From NCBI GenBank assembly GCA_021795395.1, contig JAJYPN010000003.1, positions 54,252 to 118,251 on the forward strand: a DNA stretch of 64,000 bases, written 5' to 3'. Source of the DNA: Pseudomonadota bacterium. GTDB lineage: Bacteria > Pseudomonadota > Gammaproteobacteria > Burkholderiales > Sulfuriferulaceae. The translations under genes were made by a program, and so were the position numbers. Below, piece after piece: positions 19,958-29,404 of the stretch; the stretch's first letter is position 1; each line of letters begins with the position of its first letter. Under the pieces are notes generated by a model, which was not told the DNA's origin, searched no databases, and saw only the letters and a list, made by a program, of their open reading frames with translations.

Positions 19958-20665
19958 TTATTCCGGCCCGACATGCCGTTCGATTTCTTCCAGTGTGGTA
20001 TGGCGAACGTCTTTACCCTTTACCATGTAAACGACGTATTCCGACATGTTTTTGGTATGGTCGCCCATACGTTCGATCGCCTTGGCGACAAACATGATAT
20101 CGATGAAGGTTGAAATGGTGCGCGGATCTTCCATCATGTAAGTGATCAGATTGCGCAGGACGAGATGGTATTCCTCGTCGACCTCGATATCCTGGCGGGC
20201 AATGTGCGTGGCGTTGCTGACATCGAGGCGGGCAAAACCGTCGAGCGCCCGATGCAGCATATCCAGCACGATTTCGGTCATGAAGCCGATCTGGTTGAAC
20301 TTGGCCTGTATGATGCGGCCCGTTTCATGGATTTCCCTGACCATGCGTGCTACCTTGGCAGCTTCGTCGCCGATGCGTTCAAGGTCGGTGATCGTTTTGA
20401 CGGCGGTGATAACCATGCGCAAATCGGACGCCGTAGGTTGGCGGCGCGCGATGATTTGCGCGCAATCCTCGTCGATGCCGACTTCCAGTGCATTGACCAG
20501 ATGATCCTTGTCGACGACTTCGTCGGCAAGCACGAAATCGGCGTTCATCAGCGCTTCGATGGCCTGGCTGATTTGCTGTTCCACCAGGCCGCCCATTTGC
20601 AATACACGCGCTCGCATGTTTTCTAGGTCGGTATCGAATTGTTTATAAGTATGTTCCTGGGGCAT
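19958..20665 (-). CDS. phoU: Phosphate signalling protein PhoU
   Basis: PhoU links the Pst phosphate transporter to the PhoR/PhoB two-component system and dampens phosphate uptake. The 235-residue protein has two three-helix repeats, with the metal-binding signatures in TDLERIGDEAAKVARM and AIERMGDHTKNMSEYVVYMV. The pst, phoB and phoR genes are not in this window. It converges with the nuclease gene across 40 bases. GGAG precedes the ATG. Confidence 0.96.
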   Translation of the reverse strand: MPQEHTYKQFDTDLENMRARVLQMGGLVEQQISQAIEALMNADFVLADEVVDKDHLVNALEVGIDEDCAQIIARRQPTASDLRMVITAVKTITDLERIGDEAAKVARMVREIHETGRIIQAKFNQIGFMTEIVLDMLHRALDGFARLDVSNATHIARQDIEVDEEYHLVLRNLITYMMEDPRTISTFIDIMFVAKAIERMGDHTKNMSEYVVYMVKGKDVRHTTLEEIERHVGPE

Positions 20666-20733
20666 GGCGCTACTCCTCTTATCTTATCGAATTATAACGT
20701 TGTAATCCGGTTTTTTGATTACAGTTTTATTAC

Positions 20734-21162
20734 TTAGCGCGCTGTAAAAGGAATTATGCTGTTTTTACCATCTATGTCGAGCGTAAGCAGCCATTTATGG
20801 CTGCCGCTCATGCATACCGGCAATATGACACTGGCTTGCCAAATTCCTGAATTCTTGCGTAGCAGACGGTAAGTGTTATTGCCCATATCCATATCGGCCA
20901 TGGCGAAGCTGGCTGAAATCCGGTGTGCGTCAGGAGCGACGACCTGCAAAGTGAACGGATGCAGGGCAGTTGGCGCTTGAAGAAACGTCAGGTGGATGCT
21001 GCGTCCGTTTACGGTCAGTTGACAGGTATGTTGCGTATCCGGGCAATTGACCGAATCCGGCTGTTGTTCCCGATGATGCGAACGGCGGTATATGCCACCT
21101 ATGATCAGCGCCAGTATCAGGATGAAGATCAGATTGTAACGGATGGGTTGTTTGCGCATCAT
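20734..21162 (-). CDS. Membrane-anchored protein, possibly FixH/YtkA-like
   Basis: A 142-residue protein with a short basic N-terminus, one membrane span (YNLIFILILALIIGGIY) and a predicted periplasmic domain. The FAMADMDMGNNTYRLL, then GIWQASVILPVCMSG and HKWLLTLDID arrangement recalls the Met-rich pattern of FixH/YtkA-type domains, but similarity is weak. Two Cys in VNCPDTQHTC and one in LPVC could form a disulfide or bind metal. Its start overlaps the stop of the Nudix-TMP synthase gene, so it is the last gene of that operon. Confidence 0.6.
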   Translation of the reverse strand: MMRKQPIRYNLIFILILALIIGGIYRRSHHREQQPDSVNCPDTQHTCQLTVNGRSIHLTFLQAPTALHPFTLQVVAPDAHRISASFAMADMDMGNNTYRLLRKNSGIWQASVILPVCMSGSHKWLLTLDIDGKNSIIPFTAR

Positions 21163-22088
21163 TGCCAGGCCCCTCGAAGTAATGCGACGCCATGCGCGCC
21201 ATGCCGCTGCGCCATGGGCAGGTCGTCAACGGTCAGGCCGCCCAGGGCGTATACCGGAATGCAGCGGTCGGCGCATAATTCGGCGAAACGTTTCCAGCCC
21301 AGCGGATTTGCGTCGGGGTGGCTGGCTGTGGGCAATACCGGCGAGAGCAATGCGTAATCGCAACCCAGGCGTTCTGCCCTATCGAGTTCTTCTGCGTTAT
21401 GGCACGATGCCCCGACCAGCCGAAAATCCGGTCTTCGATGCAATTCGGTCAACTTTGCGGATGTCAATTGGATGCCGTCGGCGTCGATTTGTTTCGCAAG
21501 ACGTTCATCGCCATTGATAATGACACGAGCACCAGCAGCCCGTGCGCGAACGTTAACGGTCAAGGCGAATTCTTCCGGATTTTCCAGGCCCTTTTCGCGC
21601 ACCTGTATCAAGCCTAAGCCGTTTTTCAGGGCGCGGTCAAGTTTCTGGAGAAAAGCGGCAGGATCGTTTGCCGCCTGGGTAATCCCCATTATCGGCGGCA
21701 GGCGTAAAGCGCGCAGGATAGCTTGATTGGCAGGCAGAATGGGTGTTACGGTCACATTATCGGCCGTTTGCCATGCCAGCGTCTGACCTTCTCGCGGTTG
21801 GGGTTTGCCATGCCAGGCATAAACTCGAAAAAAATTGAGTATGACGCGGGCGTCGCTGTAATCATGGCGACATGTGATCCAGGGATGGGCGCTGGTCACA
21901 CGTATGCCCAATTCTTCGTTAAGTTCGCGAACAACCGCCGTAAAGGGGGATTCGCCGTCTTCTATTTTTCCGCCCGGAAACTCCCAGTAACCCGGATGAG
22001 GTTTACCAGCCGGCCGGCTTGCAAGCAGAAAACGGCCGTCGCTGCGAATGATGACCGCAGCGGCAACTCGAATGGTGGAAATAGGCAT
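21159..22088 (-). CDS. Nudix hydrolase-thiamine phosphate synthase-like fusion
   Basis: A two-domain protein of 309 residues. Residues 1-130 are a MutT-type Nudix domain with the Nudix box in GGKIEDGESPFTAVVRELNE ELGI (GX5EX7REUXEEXGU pattern), expected to sanitise oxidised nucleotides. Residues 140-309 resemble ThiE/TenI: LGLIQVREKGL, ARVIINGDERLAKQIDADGI, GASCHNAEEL and VYALGGLTVDDL. Such fusions are known in proteobacteria, but the role of the second half is unproven. The start at 22088 has AGGAAA; the frame also opens at an ATG at 22196 that overlaps the stop of the upstream ATPase gene, so a 36-residue longer product is possible. Confidence 0.88.
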   Translation of the reverse strand: MPISTIRVAAAVIIRSDGRFLLASRPAGKPHPGYWEFPGGKIEDGESPFTAVVRELNEELGIRVTSAHPWITCRHDYSDARVILNFFRVYAWHGKPQPREGQTLAWQTADNVTVTPILPANQAILRALRLPPIMGITQAANDPAAFLQKLDRALKNGLGLIQVREKGLENPEEFALTVNVRARAAGARVIINGDERLAKQIDADGIQLTSAKLTELHRRPDFRLVGASCHNAEELDRAERLGCDYALLSPVLPTASHPDANPLGWKRFAELCADRCIPVYALGGLTVDDLPMAQRHGAHGVALLRGAWQ

Positions 22089-22195
22089 AAGGGTTTCCTG
22101 AAAAAACGGATCGACAGGTTCTCTCATGAGGCGATCCGGTTGTGGCCGATTACCGTTATCGTCTTCAAACTGTATGCGTTGAAGGTTTTTTTCCA

Positions 22196-23068
22196 TTAAC
22201 GGTTCCGTCCGGCATAGTCGCGTGCAAATTGCCATGCGCTGCGTCCGGATCGTGTGCCACGCGTCAGAGCCCATTGCAGGGCTTCGTGGCGAATTTCGCC
22301 GGTAAGTTCGTCCTGGATGCCAAATCCGTTGAGCCAGATGGCAACGCTGGCAAGATAGGTTTCCTGATCGAAAGGATAGAACGACAGCCATAAACCGAAA
22401 CGTTCCGACAAGGAGATTTTTTCTTCGATGGCTTCGTGCGGATGCACCTCCCCGTCCCGGTGCAGCGTCGCTTCGTTTTCGTGCATGTATTCCGGCAGCA
22501 GATGCCGGCGATTGGACGTTGCGTAGATCAATACATTATCGGGCGGGGCTGCAAGCGTACCGTCGAGCGCGACCTTTAGCGATTTATAGCCGGCGTCTTC
22601 GGCGGCAAATGACAGATCGTCGCAAAACAGGATAAATCGTTCCGGACGATGGGTCAACTGGATGGTGATGTCTGCCAGATCGGCCAGATAGTCCTTATCG
22701 ACTTCGATCATACGCAGACCCTGACCCGAATAAGCCTGCAGCATGGCTTTTACCAGCGAGGACTTGCCGGTACCGCGTGCGCCGGTCAGCAATACATTGT
22801 TGGCGGGCTTGCCGGCGATAAATTGTTCGGTATTTTGTGTAATCGATTTCTTTTGCGCGTCTATGCCCGTCAATTGCGCCGCTGCAATCGTTTGCGGGAC
22901 GGTAATCCCTTCCAGCCAACCCTGCAGCCCGCGGCGCCGCCAGCGAAAGGCGATATGCCGTTCCCAGTCGGGAATCGCCGGCGGCTCCGGCAACCATGCT
23001 TCGAGCTTGTTCAGCATCGCTTCGGCACGCCGCACGAGCAAGGAGAAATCAGCTGCGGTATTCGGCAT
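22196..23068 (-). CDS. DUF815 family ATP-binding protein
   Basis: A 290-residue AAA-type ATPase with Walker [15 protein letters not shown] and Walker [11 protein letters not shown]. The [10 protein letters not shown], then [18 protein letters not shown] block is diagnostic of DUF815. The biochemical role of the family is unknown. It overlaps the end of argJ by 20 bases and precedes the Nudix fusion, so argJ, this gene, the Nudix fusion and the membrane protein form one minus-strand operon. Confidence 0.9.
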   Translation of the reverse strand: MPNTAADFSLLVRRAEAMLNKLEAWLPEPPAIPDWERHIAFRWRRRGLQGWLEGITVPQTIAAAQLTGIDAQKKSITQNTEQFIAGKPANNVLLTGARGTGKSSLVKAMLQAYSGQGLRMIEVDKDYLADLADITIQLTHRPERFILFCDDLSFAAEDAGYKSLKVALDGTLAAPPDNVLIYATSNRRHLLPEYMHENEATLHRDGEVHPHEAIEEKISLSERFGLWLSFYPFDQETYLASVAIWLNGFGIQDELTGEIRHEALQWALTRGTRSGRSAWQFARDYAGRNR

Positions 23069-24272
23069 TGATTTTCACATAATCGTAAGAAAAATCGCAG
23101 GTCCAGATGGTGGCATCAGCGGTTCCGCGTCCGAGCACGACCCGTACCGTAATCTCTTGCTGCTGCATGACGCGCTGACCATCGGCTTCCTGGTAGTTTG
23201 CCGCGCGCCCCCCGTTTTCGGCCACCAGTACGTCGTCCAGATATAACTGGAGGGTTTGCACATCGAGATCGGGTACTCCTGAGTAACCGATAGCGGCCAA
23301 TATCCTTCCCAAATTGGGGTCAGAAGCGAAAAAAGCGGTTTTGACCAGCGGCGAATGCGCGATAGCATAAGCGATTTTGCGGCATTCGTCGCGGTCGGCT
23401 CCGCCTTCGACCTGAATGCGGATAAATTTGGTCGCACCTTCGCCGTCTCGAATGATGGCTTGGGCAAGCTCGCGCGCGACATCAACGACGGCTGCGGCCA
23501 GCAGTGAATATTCCTTGTTCTGCGTATCGATTTCGGCGTTGCCGGCAACGCCGGTGGCAATCAGCAAGAACGAATCGTTGGTCGATGTATCGCCGTCCAC
23601 GGTGATGCAATTGAAACTTTCATCGGCGGCGTGCCTTATCAGCTGTTGCAGCAGGGGCAGGCTGATAGCGGCGTCAGTAGCGATGAAACCGAGCAGGGTC
23701 GCCATGTTCGGATGGATCATGCCCGAACCCTTGGCGATACCGGTTATGGTGACCGTTTTACCGTCGAGTTCGATGCGTCGGGACACGGCTTTGGCGACTA
23801 TGTCAGTCGTCATGATGGCGTGAGCAGCGGCCAGCCAGTTATCGGCTTTACAATCGGCGATGGCTGCCGGCAACGCAGCCACGATTTTGTCGACGGGTAA
23901 AGGCTCCATGATGACGCCGGTGGAAAACGGCAGGATTTCGGTTTCGGTACAAGGTAGCCAGCTGGCGAGTGCGCGGCAGATGTGTTCGGCATCGTTGAGC
24001 CCTTCTACTCCTGTACCCGCGTTGGCATTGCCGGTATTGATGATAAGTGCTCTGGGCGTATCCGAAGCCAGATGACGTTTCGCCACGACTACGGGAGCGG
24101 CGCAAAAGCGATTTTGCGTGAACGTTCCGGCGACGCGGCTGCCCGGAGCGAGCAGCATCAAGGTCAGATCCTTGCGCCCGGTTTTTTTGATCCCTGCCGA
24201 TGCGATGCCCAGGCTTACTCCGGCAACGGGGTGAAGATCTCCGGCCAGTGGCGGTGTTAAATTGACTGGCAT
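23049..24272 (-). CDS. argJ: Glutamate N-acetyltransferase / amino-acid acetyltransferase ArgJ
   Basis: ArgJ transfers the acetyl group from N-acetylornithine to glutamate, recycling acetate in the cyclic arginine pathway; many versions also make N-acetylglutamate from acetyl-CoA. The 407-residue precursor self-cleaves before Thr in [12 protein letters not shown]. Other family blocks are [15 protein letters not shown] near the N-terminus and [18 protein letters not shown] precedes the ATG. It heads a compact operon with DUF815 and the Nudix fusion. Confidence 0.97.
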   Translation of the reverse strand: MPVNLTPPLAGDLHPVAGVSLGIASAGIKKTGRKDLTLMLLAPGSRVAGTFTQNRFCAAPVVVAKRHLASDTPRALIINTGNANAGTGVEGLNDAEHICRALASWLPCTETEILPFSTGVIMEPLPVDKIVAALPAAIADCKADNWLAAAHAIMTTDIVAKAVSRRIELDGKTVTITGIAKGSGMIHPNMATLLGFIATDAAISLPLLQQLIRHAADESFNCITVDGDTSTNDSFLLIATGVAGNAEIDTQNKEYSLLAAAVVDVARELAQAIIRDGEGATKFIRIQVEGGADRDECRKIAYAIAHSPLVKTAFFASDPNLGRILAAIGYSGVPDLDVQTLQLYLDDVLVAENGGRAANYQEADGQRVMQQQEITVRVVLGRGTADATIWTCDFSYDYVKINAEYRS

Positions 24273-24296
24273 GTGTATTGCTCCGATATGAGAGGG

Positions 24297-24626
24297 TTAT
24301 TGTTTGGACCGCATGGCCTCATCATTGAATGCCCCATCTATTTTATAGACGATGTCTTCCACCAGCCGAAAACCTTCCACCGGTGCATCGTCCTTCATAT
24401 AAAACAAACGGATCGGTCCCAGGGTATTGATGGCCTGAGCCCGCGTTATGGTCTCGTCCAATTGTTGTATGCCGCTGTTTTTATACATTTGGGCGATGAT
24501 ATTGCCGATTACCGGATTTTTGTGTTTGCCTTCCAGCGACAAGGCCAGCGTCTGTTCGATATTGCCGTCCATGATGTCGTATTTGCTGTGACTGCCGAGA
24601 TAACTGAACAATTCGATAAATGTCAT
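24297..24626 (-). CDS. Conserved-looking hypothetical protein
   Basis: A soluble 109-residue protein with no signal peptide or membrane span (MTFIELFSYLGSHSKYDIM...). It is acidic-to-neutral and probably mixed helix and strand; no motif or family is recognised. It lies between the GST-like gene (15 bases upstream) and argJ (24 bases downstream) on the same strand, which supports it being a real operon member. Confidence 0.55.
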   Translation of the reverse strand: MTFIELFSYLGSHSKYDIMDGNIEQTLALSLEGKHKNPVIGNIIAQMYKNSGIQQLDETITRAQAINTLGPIRLFYMKDDAPVEGFRLVEDIVYKIDGAFNDEAMRSKQ

Positions 24627-24641
24627 GATGAAAATCCCAGG

Positions 24642-25322
24642 TTAAAGCCGGCTTATCAGACCGTCGCGCAGGCTGATATGGCAAATGGTTTCGATACGTT
24701 TAATATAATACATAAGGTCGATGGGAAAAGTGACGCCATCGAGCAATTGTAACGGAAATAAATCGCATGCCAATACGATGTCGCAGGCGCTGAATGACCC
24801 GTTCAGATAAAATTTGTTTTTGGCGAGGTGAGTGCCGAGTTCAAACAGATGCGACTGCGCGGCAAACTGGTTGTAACCGTCGTAGCGGTCATTGGACAAC
24901 GCTTCGACGCTCATGCCGTACGTTCGACCTGCATAGGCCTTGTATTGCGCAAGATCGGCAGCATTGGCGCCGATGTCGATAAACGCAGGCAATACCGGTG
25001 CGTATAAGCGCATCAGTACGTTTTTATTGGCGTCGCGCCATGCTAACAAGGCTTGCCATGCTTGCGTATCGACCAAGCCGTTATGAATCGGGACTGCGGT
25101 CACTTGATCGTCGAGACTGGCTAATATGGCGATGGCATCAGTCTGTATGGGCTGTTCCGGTATCAGTAGCGCCAGGTCAGCGCGAGCGGTCCCCAGATCA
25201 AACCATAACGCGTCGTCGTCCTGCGCCAAGGGCTCACTGCAAAATTCGACAGCCTTGTACGAAAGAGCAAGCCTAACCTTTTGCGCATCCATTGACGACC
25301 AGCGATGATAGAGTCTGATCAT
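24642..25322 (-). CDS. Glutathione S-transferase-like protein
   Basis: A 226-residue protein with a thioredoxin-like N-terminal half (MIRLYHRWSSMDAQKVRLAL, typical of GST and SspA-type proteins) and an all-helical C-terminal half containing YLNGSFSACDIVLACDLFPL, the conserved GST N-capping region with its Asp. The usual proline-cis loop and catalytic Cys/Ser are not clear, so it may be a structural SspA-like member instead of an enzyme. Its start overlaps the stop of the EVE gene. Confidence 0.7.
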   Translation of the reverse strand: MIRLYHRWSSMDAQKVRLALSYKAVEFCSEPLAQDDDALWFDLGTARADLALLIPEQPIQTDAIAILASLDDQVTAVPIHNGLVDTQAWQALLAWRDANKNVLMRLYAPVLPAFIDIGANAADLAQYKAYAGRTYGMSVEALSNDRYDGYNQFAAQSHLFELGTHLAKNKFYLNGSFSACDIVLACDLFPLQLLDGVTFPIDLMYYIKRIETICHISLRDGLISRL

Positions 25323-25774
25323 AGACGGCTGACGATAAATTCATATTCGCGCGGATCGATCGGCGTAATCGACAGGCGATTGCCGCGCTGCAATATCCGC
25401 ATCGACGCCAGTTCGGGATAACCGCGTAGTTCCTGCAAAGGCATAAACCGGGTTTTTTCGACTAATTGCACATCGACATTCACCCAGCGAGGATTTTCAC
25501 GGGTCGCTTTGGGATCGAAATAATGATGGGACGGATCGAACTGCGTTTCGTCGGGATACGCCAGGCGGCTGACCTTGGCCAGACCGGCTATACCGGGATG
25601 GGGACAACTCGAATGATAAAATAGCACGCGGTCGCCCACCTGCATTTGATCGCGCATGAAATTGCGCGCCTGATAATTGCGTATGCCATACCAGGCCACC
25701 GTTTGATTGGGAAACGCAGCGAGATCATCTATACTTACGTCCGACGGTTCGGATTTCATTAACCAATAGCGCAT
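25319..25774 (-). CDS. EVE domain-containing protein
   Basis: A 151-residue PUA-like fold protein. YWLMKSEPSDVSIDDL, GIRNYQARNFMRDQMQVGD, FYHSSCPHPGIAGLA and NPRWVNVDVQLVEK are diagnostic of EVE (thymocyte nuclear protein 1-like) proteins. EVE domains bind modified bases in DNA or RNA; the target here is unknown. Divergent from the gene at 25824 across a 49-base gap. Confidence 0.93.
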   Translation of the reverse strand: MRYWLMKSEPSDVSIDDLAAFPNQTVAWYGIRNYQARNFMRDQMQVGDRVLFYHSSCPHPGIAGLAKVSRLAYPDETQFDPSHHYFDPKATRENPRWVNVDVQLVEKTRFMPLQELRGYPELASMRILQRGNRLSITPIDPREYEFIVSRL

Positions 25775-25823
25775 GCCGTATTTGCCGCATAATTAAAACA
25801 AGAGATATTTTACTGGAAAATTT

Positions 25824-26132
25824 ATGTCTGCACTGGAACAAAAATTGATTGCATGGTTTCAGCATCCGGCCATTCAATGTCATAATTGGGCGCCTGGACT
25901 GTTTTGGCACGCAGAGGATGCGCGCCATCCCTACGGCAGATTGAAGATCGATCCGCGTGAACTGGAAGTGCTGTTCGCAGCGCTGATGCAACAGCCTTCG
26001 GAATGTCTCGCCGGGTTGAATGCAGAATCGGCCGGCCGGAACGAACCGGTGTTGCGCGGCGATTTTCTGACGGCTAACGCCAGACGGCACGAATTGCCTT
26101 TGCTAACCCGTATTTATCCGACCAGGGAATGA
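25824..26132 (+). CDS. Hypothetical protein upstream of wbuC-like gene
   Basis: A 102-residue soluble protein starting MSALEQKLIAWFQHPAIQCH. It has no clear motif. Its stop overlaps the start of the next gene (ATGA at 26129-26132), so the two are coupled. The regular composition and the overlap support a real gene; the function is unknown. Confidence 0.6.
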   Translation: MSALEQKLIAWFQHPAIQCHNWAPGLFWHAEDARHPYGRLKIDPRELEVLFAALMQQPSECLAGLNAESAGRNEPVLRGDFLTANARRHELPLLTRIYPTRE

Positions 26133-26605
26133 TCTTGAACTATTTGGATACGACAGCGCTGGATAATTTGACCGCGCAAGCGAAAACATCTCCCCGCCTG
26201 CGGGCGAATGCCAATTTTCATGACGAATTGACCGATCCGGTCCAGCGTTTGGCGATCGCCATGGAGCCGGACACGGTCATTCGTCCGCATCGGCATTTTC
26301 AGACCTGGGAATTGCTGACCGCTTTGCGCGGACGATTTGTCGTGCTGTTATTCGATGATGTGGGGGTCGTTACGCAGCGCATGACGCTGGGCGAAGATGG
26401 TTTCGTCCATGAAACGCCACCGGGCATTTGGCATGGCGTACTCTCGCTCGATAGCGGCGGCGTGATTTTTGAGGTGAAGCGGGGACCGTATCAGCCGATA
26501 CGCAGCGAAGATTTCGCTCCGTCGCAGGTAGGCGGCGATACGGAAAACGGGAAGGAATTGAATCGCTGGTATGCCCGGGCGCAACCAGGCGATCGGCTTT
26601 GGTAA
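26129..26605 (+). CDS. WbuC family cupin-fold protein
   Basis: A 158-residue cupin with metal-ligand pattern HRHFQTWELLTALRGRFVVL (His-X-His and Glu), then PPGIWHGVLSLDSGGVIFEV with the downstream histidine. These blocks match the WbuC family, named from O-antigen clusters; its reaction is unproven and no polysaccharide cluster is present here. It ends before a strong bidirectional hairpin. Confidence 0.82.
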   Translation: MILNYLDTTALDNLTAQAKTSPRLRANANFHDELTDPVQRLAIAMEPDTVIRPHRHFQTWELLTALRGRFVVLLFDDVGVVTQRMTLGEDGFVHETPPGIWHGVLSLDSGGVIFEVKRGPYQPIRSEDFAPSQVGGDTENGKELNRWYARAQPGDRLW

Positions 26606-26612
26606 GGCAGCT

Positions 26613-26638
26613 ACCGCACCGAAGAATTCCGGTGCGGT
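26613..26638. terminator. Bidirectional hairpin between convergent genes
   Basis: ACCGCACCG pairs perfectly with CGGTGCGGT across an 8-base loop, between wbuC-like (+) and the desaturase (-). There is no U-run on either side, so termination efficiency is uncertain. Confidence 0.6.
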
Positions 26639-26650
26639 CCGGGCGATGCG

Positions 26651-27841
26651 TCAGGCGTAACAGCGCAGCTTGCGGGAAAAATTCTGCAAGGCTTCGATGC
26701 CGCTGGATTCGGCGCGCGAACACCATTCCTGCAACTGTTTGAGCAATTGCTCTTTGGACATGCTCGATCGCGACCATAGCGCCGATAAATCCTGGCGCAT
26801 GGTGTAGATTATGTGGAGTTCACGACTTTGCTTGAGCATTTCGCTCAGGGTCAGCTTGTCGGCATCGGCGAGTTCGGTCGCATCCAGATGCAGCCAGTGT
26901 TTGAGTTTTTTGACCATGCCACGGTCTTCGAAGTGGGGAAGGGACGCCTGCAATTTGCCGACCTCGATCGCGCAGGTCGCTTTTACCGAGCGCGCGTACC
27001 GCGTGAGCACATCGTACCGATGGGTGATGACCGCCTGCAGCAATTCCAGATCGCATACCGGTTTGGCCAAATTGAAGCGCGCGATGGGCGCGACCTTTTT
27101 GACTTTCGCCAAGCCCATGATCTCCATGCTGCGGATATAGAGCCAGCCGATGTCGAATTCGTACCATTTATTGGACAGCTTGGCCGAACTGCCGTAAGCA
27201 TGGTGATTGTTGTGCAGTTCTTCGCCGCCTATAAGTATGCCCCAAGGCGATATGTTCGTGCTGGCGTCTTCGCAGGCAAAGTTGCGATATCCCCAATAAT
27301 GTCCGACGCCGTTGACGATGCCGGCGGCGGTGACGGGTATCCACGCCATCTGCACGGCCCAGATGGTGAGGCCGATAGGGCCGAACAGGAGCAGGTCGAT
27401 TGCCATCATCAGATAGATGCCCTTGCCGGTGTGACGTGTGTACAGATTTTTTTCTATCCAGTCTTCCGGCGTGCCTGAGCCGTATCGGTCCATGATGGAC
27501 TGGTCTTTGCAGGCTGCCCGGTACAATTCGGCGCCTTCGAAGAAAACTTTTTTGATCCCGAGTATCTGCGGGCTATGCGGGTCTTCCGCCGTCTCGCATT
27601 TGGCGTGATGTTTGCGATGGATTGCCGCCCATTGCCTGGTGACCATGCCGGTCGTCAGCCACAGCCAGAAGCGAAAAAAATGGCTGGGAATGGCATGCAA
27701 TTCGAGTGCTCGATGCGCTTGGTGCCGGTGTAGATATATGGTGACGGCGGCGATGGTGATGTGAGTCAGAGCTAAAGTGACCAGCACATATCCCCACCAG
27801 GGAAGATGGCCGATTAATCCGGTTGCAATTGTTGCTGTCAT
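26651..27841 (-). CDS. Fatty acid desaturase with ISL3-transposase-like C-terminal extension
   Basis: Membrane-bound di-iron acyl desaturase, probably delta-9, that introduces a double bond into membrane fatty acids. The three histidine boxes are HRHQAH (about residue 38), HRKHH (about 75) and HNNHH (about 209), with hydrophobic spans between them. The enzyme core ends near residue 255. The remaining 140 residues are a soluble helical extension with LTLSEMLKQSRELHIIYTM, a DLSALW segment, and LQEWCSRAESSGIEALQNF near the end. That pattern resembles the C-terminus of ISL3-family transposases and not a desaturase. Confidence 0.88.
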   Translation of the reverse strand: MTATIATGLIGHLPWWGYVLVTLALTHITIAAVTIYLHRHQAHRALELHAIPSHFFRFWLWLTTGMVTRQWAAIHRKHHAKCETAEDPHSPQILGIKKVFFEGAELYRAACKDQSIMDRYGSGTPEDWIEKNLYTRHTGKGIYLMMAIDLLLFGPIGLTIWAVQMAWIPVTAAGIVNGVGHYWGYRNFACEDASTNISPWGILIGGEELHNNHHAYGSSAKLSNKWYEFDIGWLYIRSMEIMGLAKVKKVAPIARFNLAKPVCDLELLQAVITHRYDVLTRYARSVKATCAIEVGKLQASLPHFEDRGMVKKLKHWLHLDATELADADKLTLSEMLKQSRELHIIYTMRQDLSALWSRSSMSKEQLLKQLQEWCSRAESSGIEALQNFSRKLRCYA

Positions 27842-27933
27842 GATGTGTTTGCCTTTTACAATAATGCGCTGCCGAAGGACAGTTCACGTGAGCCGTGGCG
27901 GCCCGGTTTTATCGTCATAAATTATACCATAAG

Positions 27934-29232
27934 TCAAGTGGCCAGGGTATCTTTGGCGGATGCGTTCAATAGTTGTATATCGCGGCGGGGATAGGGGATT
28001 TCAATGTCGTGCTGTTTGAATGCTGCCCATATTTCAAGATAAAGATCGGAAATCAAACCCATTTGGCCTTCTTCCGGGTCGGAAATCCAGACCGTCATGG
28101 CGAAATTGATACCGCTATCGCCGAAATCCGTCAGGAACACCGAGGCGGTATAACCGTTCGTCTTCAAGACGCGCGGATGTTTGAGCGCTATCGACTTCAT
28201 GATCTCCTGCACTTGTATCAGATCGCTGTCGTAGCCGACCTGGATCGGTAATTTGACGCTGATATCGCGTTTGGTGAAAGAATGATTGATGACGGTGGAG
28301 GTCATCAGCGTTTCGTTGGGAATGATGATTTCGGTGCCGTCGAGCACGCGCAGCAAGGTGTAGCGCGTATTCAGCTGGCTGACCTCGCCGTAGTGGTTGT
28401 CTACGGTAATCATGTCTCCCGGTCGTATCGAGCGGTCGAGCAATATGATGAATCCCGAAACATAATTGCTGGCGACCTTTTGCAGACCGAACCCCAGGCC
28501 TACGCCCAGCGCGCCTCCAAATACCGACAATACCGTAATGTCGATGCCGACGGCAGGTAGCGCGATCAGAATCCCCGCTATCAATAACAGCGTACGTATG
28601 GTCTTGATCAGCGCCAGGCGCAGGCTGGGGTCCATGACGGTAGCGCGCATCAATTGCGTTTCGATCAATTGCGATAGCCACAATGCGCCGATAATGGCGA
28701 GCACCACGACAATAAGTGCTTCAAGCGCCAGAAAGAGCGAGAAATGATGATGTCCCGATTCGAATGAAACATTGTCCAGTATCGAATCGATGACCGGGAA
28801 CAGTCCGGTAATATGAAGCGCAAATCCGATCCAGATCGTCCAGGCTATGTAACGTTCCCAGAGGGCGATCGACGCATTGTTTTTGAAGACATGGCGCAGC
28901 ATATAGCTCAATATGCGGATGAGCACCAGCGCAACCAGCAAGGGTATCGCTATGTTGAGCAGGTGTACCTCATGGTCGGGCATAAGCAGGTTACGGCCCA
29001 GTGCGACGAGAAACAGTGCGATCATCGGCATCGCAAGGTGATTCAGCGCGGAACGGTCTACTTGCCACTCGGGATGTCTGTCCACTACCAGCTTGTTGAA
29101 GAGGCGCATGATCGCCCAACTCGCAAGTCCGCAAAACAATAAGACTCCGATTTGCCAGAGTAAATCGGTCTGATGCGATTCACGGATCAAATGAGTGATC
29201 AAATTTTCCAGCGGAGGGGATTTAGTCTTCAT
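27934..29232 (-). CDS. MscS family mechanosensitive ion channel
   Basis: A 432-residue inner-membrane channel that opens under membrane tension and protects against hypo-osmotic shock. Several N-terminal spans precede the MscS core, whose pore helix contains VFGGALGVGLGFGLQKVASN, followed by GFIILLDRSIRPGDMITVD and the cytoplasmic beta domain (EIIIPNETLMTSTVINHS). It is larger than E. coli MscS because of extra N-terminal spans. Monocistronic on the minus strand. Confidence 0.93.
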   Translation of the reverse strand: MKTKSPPLENLITHLIRESHQTDLLWQIGVLLFCGLASWAIMRLFNKLVVDRHPEWQVDRSALNHLAMPMIALFLVALGRNLLMPDHEVHLLNIAIPLLVALVLIRILSYMLRHVFKNNASIALWERYIAWTIWIGFALHITGLFPVIDSILDNVSFESGHHHFSLFLALEALIVVVLAIIGALWLSQLIETQLMRATVMDPSLRLALIKTIRTLLLIAGILIALPAVGIDITVLSVFGGALGVGLGFGLQKVASNYVSGFIILLDRSIRPGDMITVDNHYGEVSQLNTRYTLLRVLDGTEIIIPNETLMTSTVINHSFTKRDISVKLPIQVGYDSDLIQVQEIMKSIALKHPRVLKTNGYTASVFLTDFGDSGINFAMTVWISDPEEGQMGLISDLYLEIWAAFKQHDIEIPYPRRDIQLLNASAKDTLAT

Positions 29233-29404
29233 TTCCGGCAGCCAAAAATGCGATAGGTATCGATGATGGGCGATTAGTGAATGAGTAAGATTTTGAGCGA
29301 CTCTCGTTACCTTTTACAGGGATCTCTGATCGTATTTTCGGTTGCTCGGCGGGCGCCATTGAATGCGTTACGGAATAAAACGAATCATACACCGAAAGCA
29401 TCCA

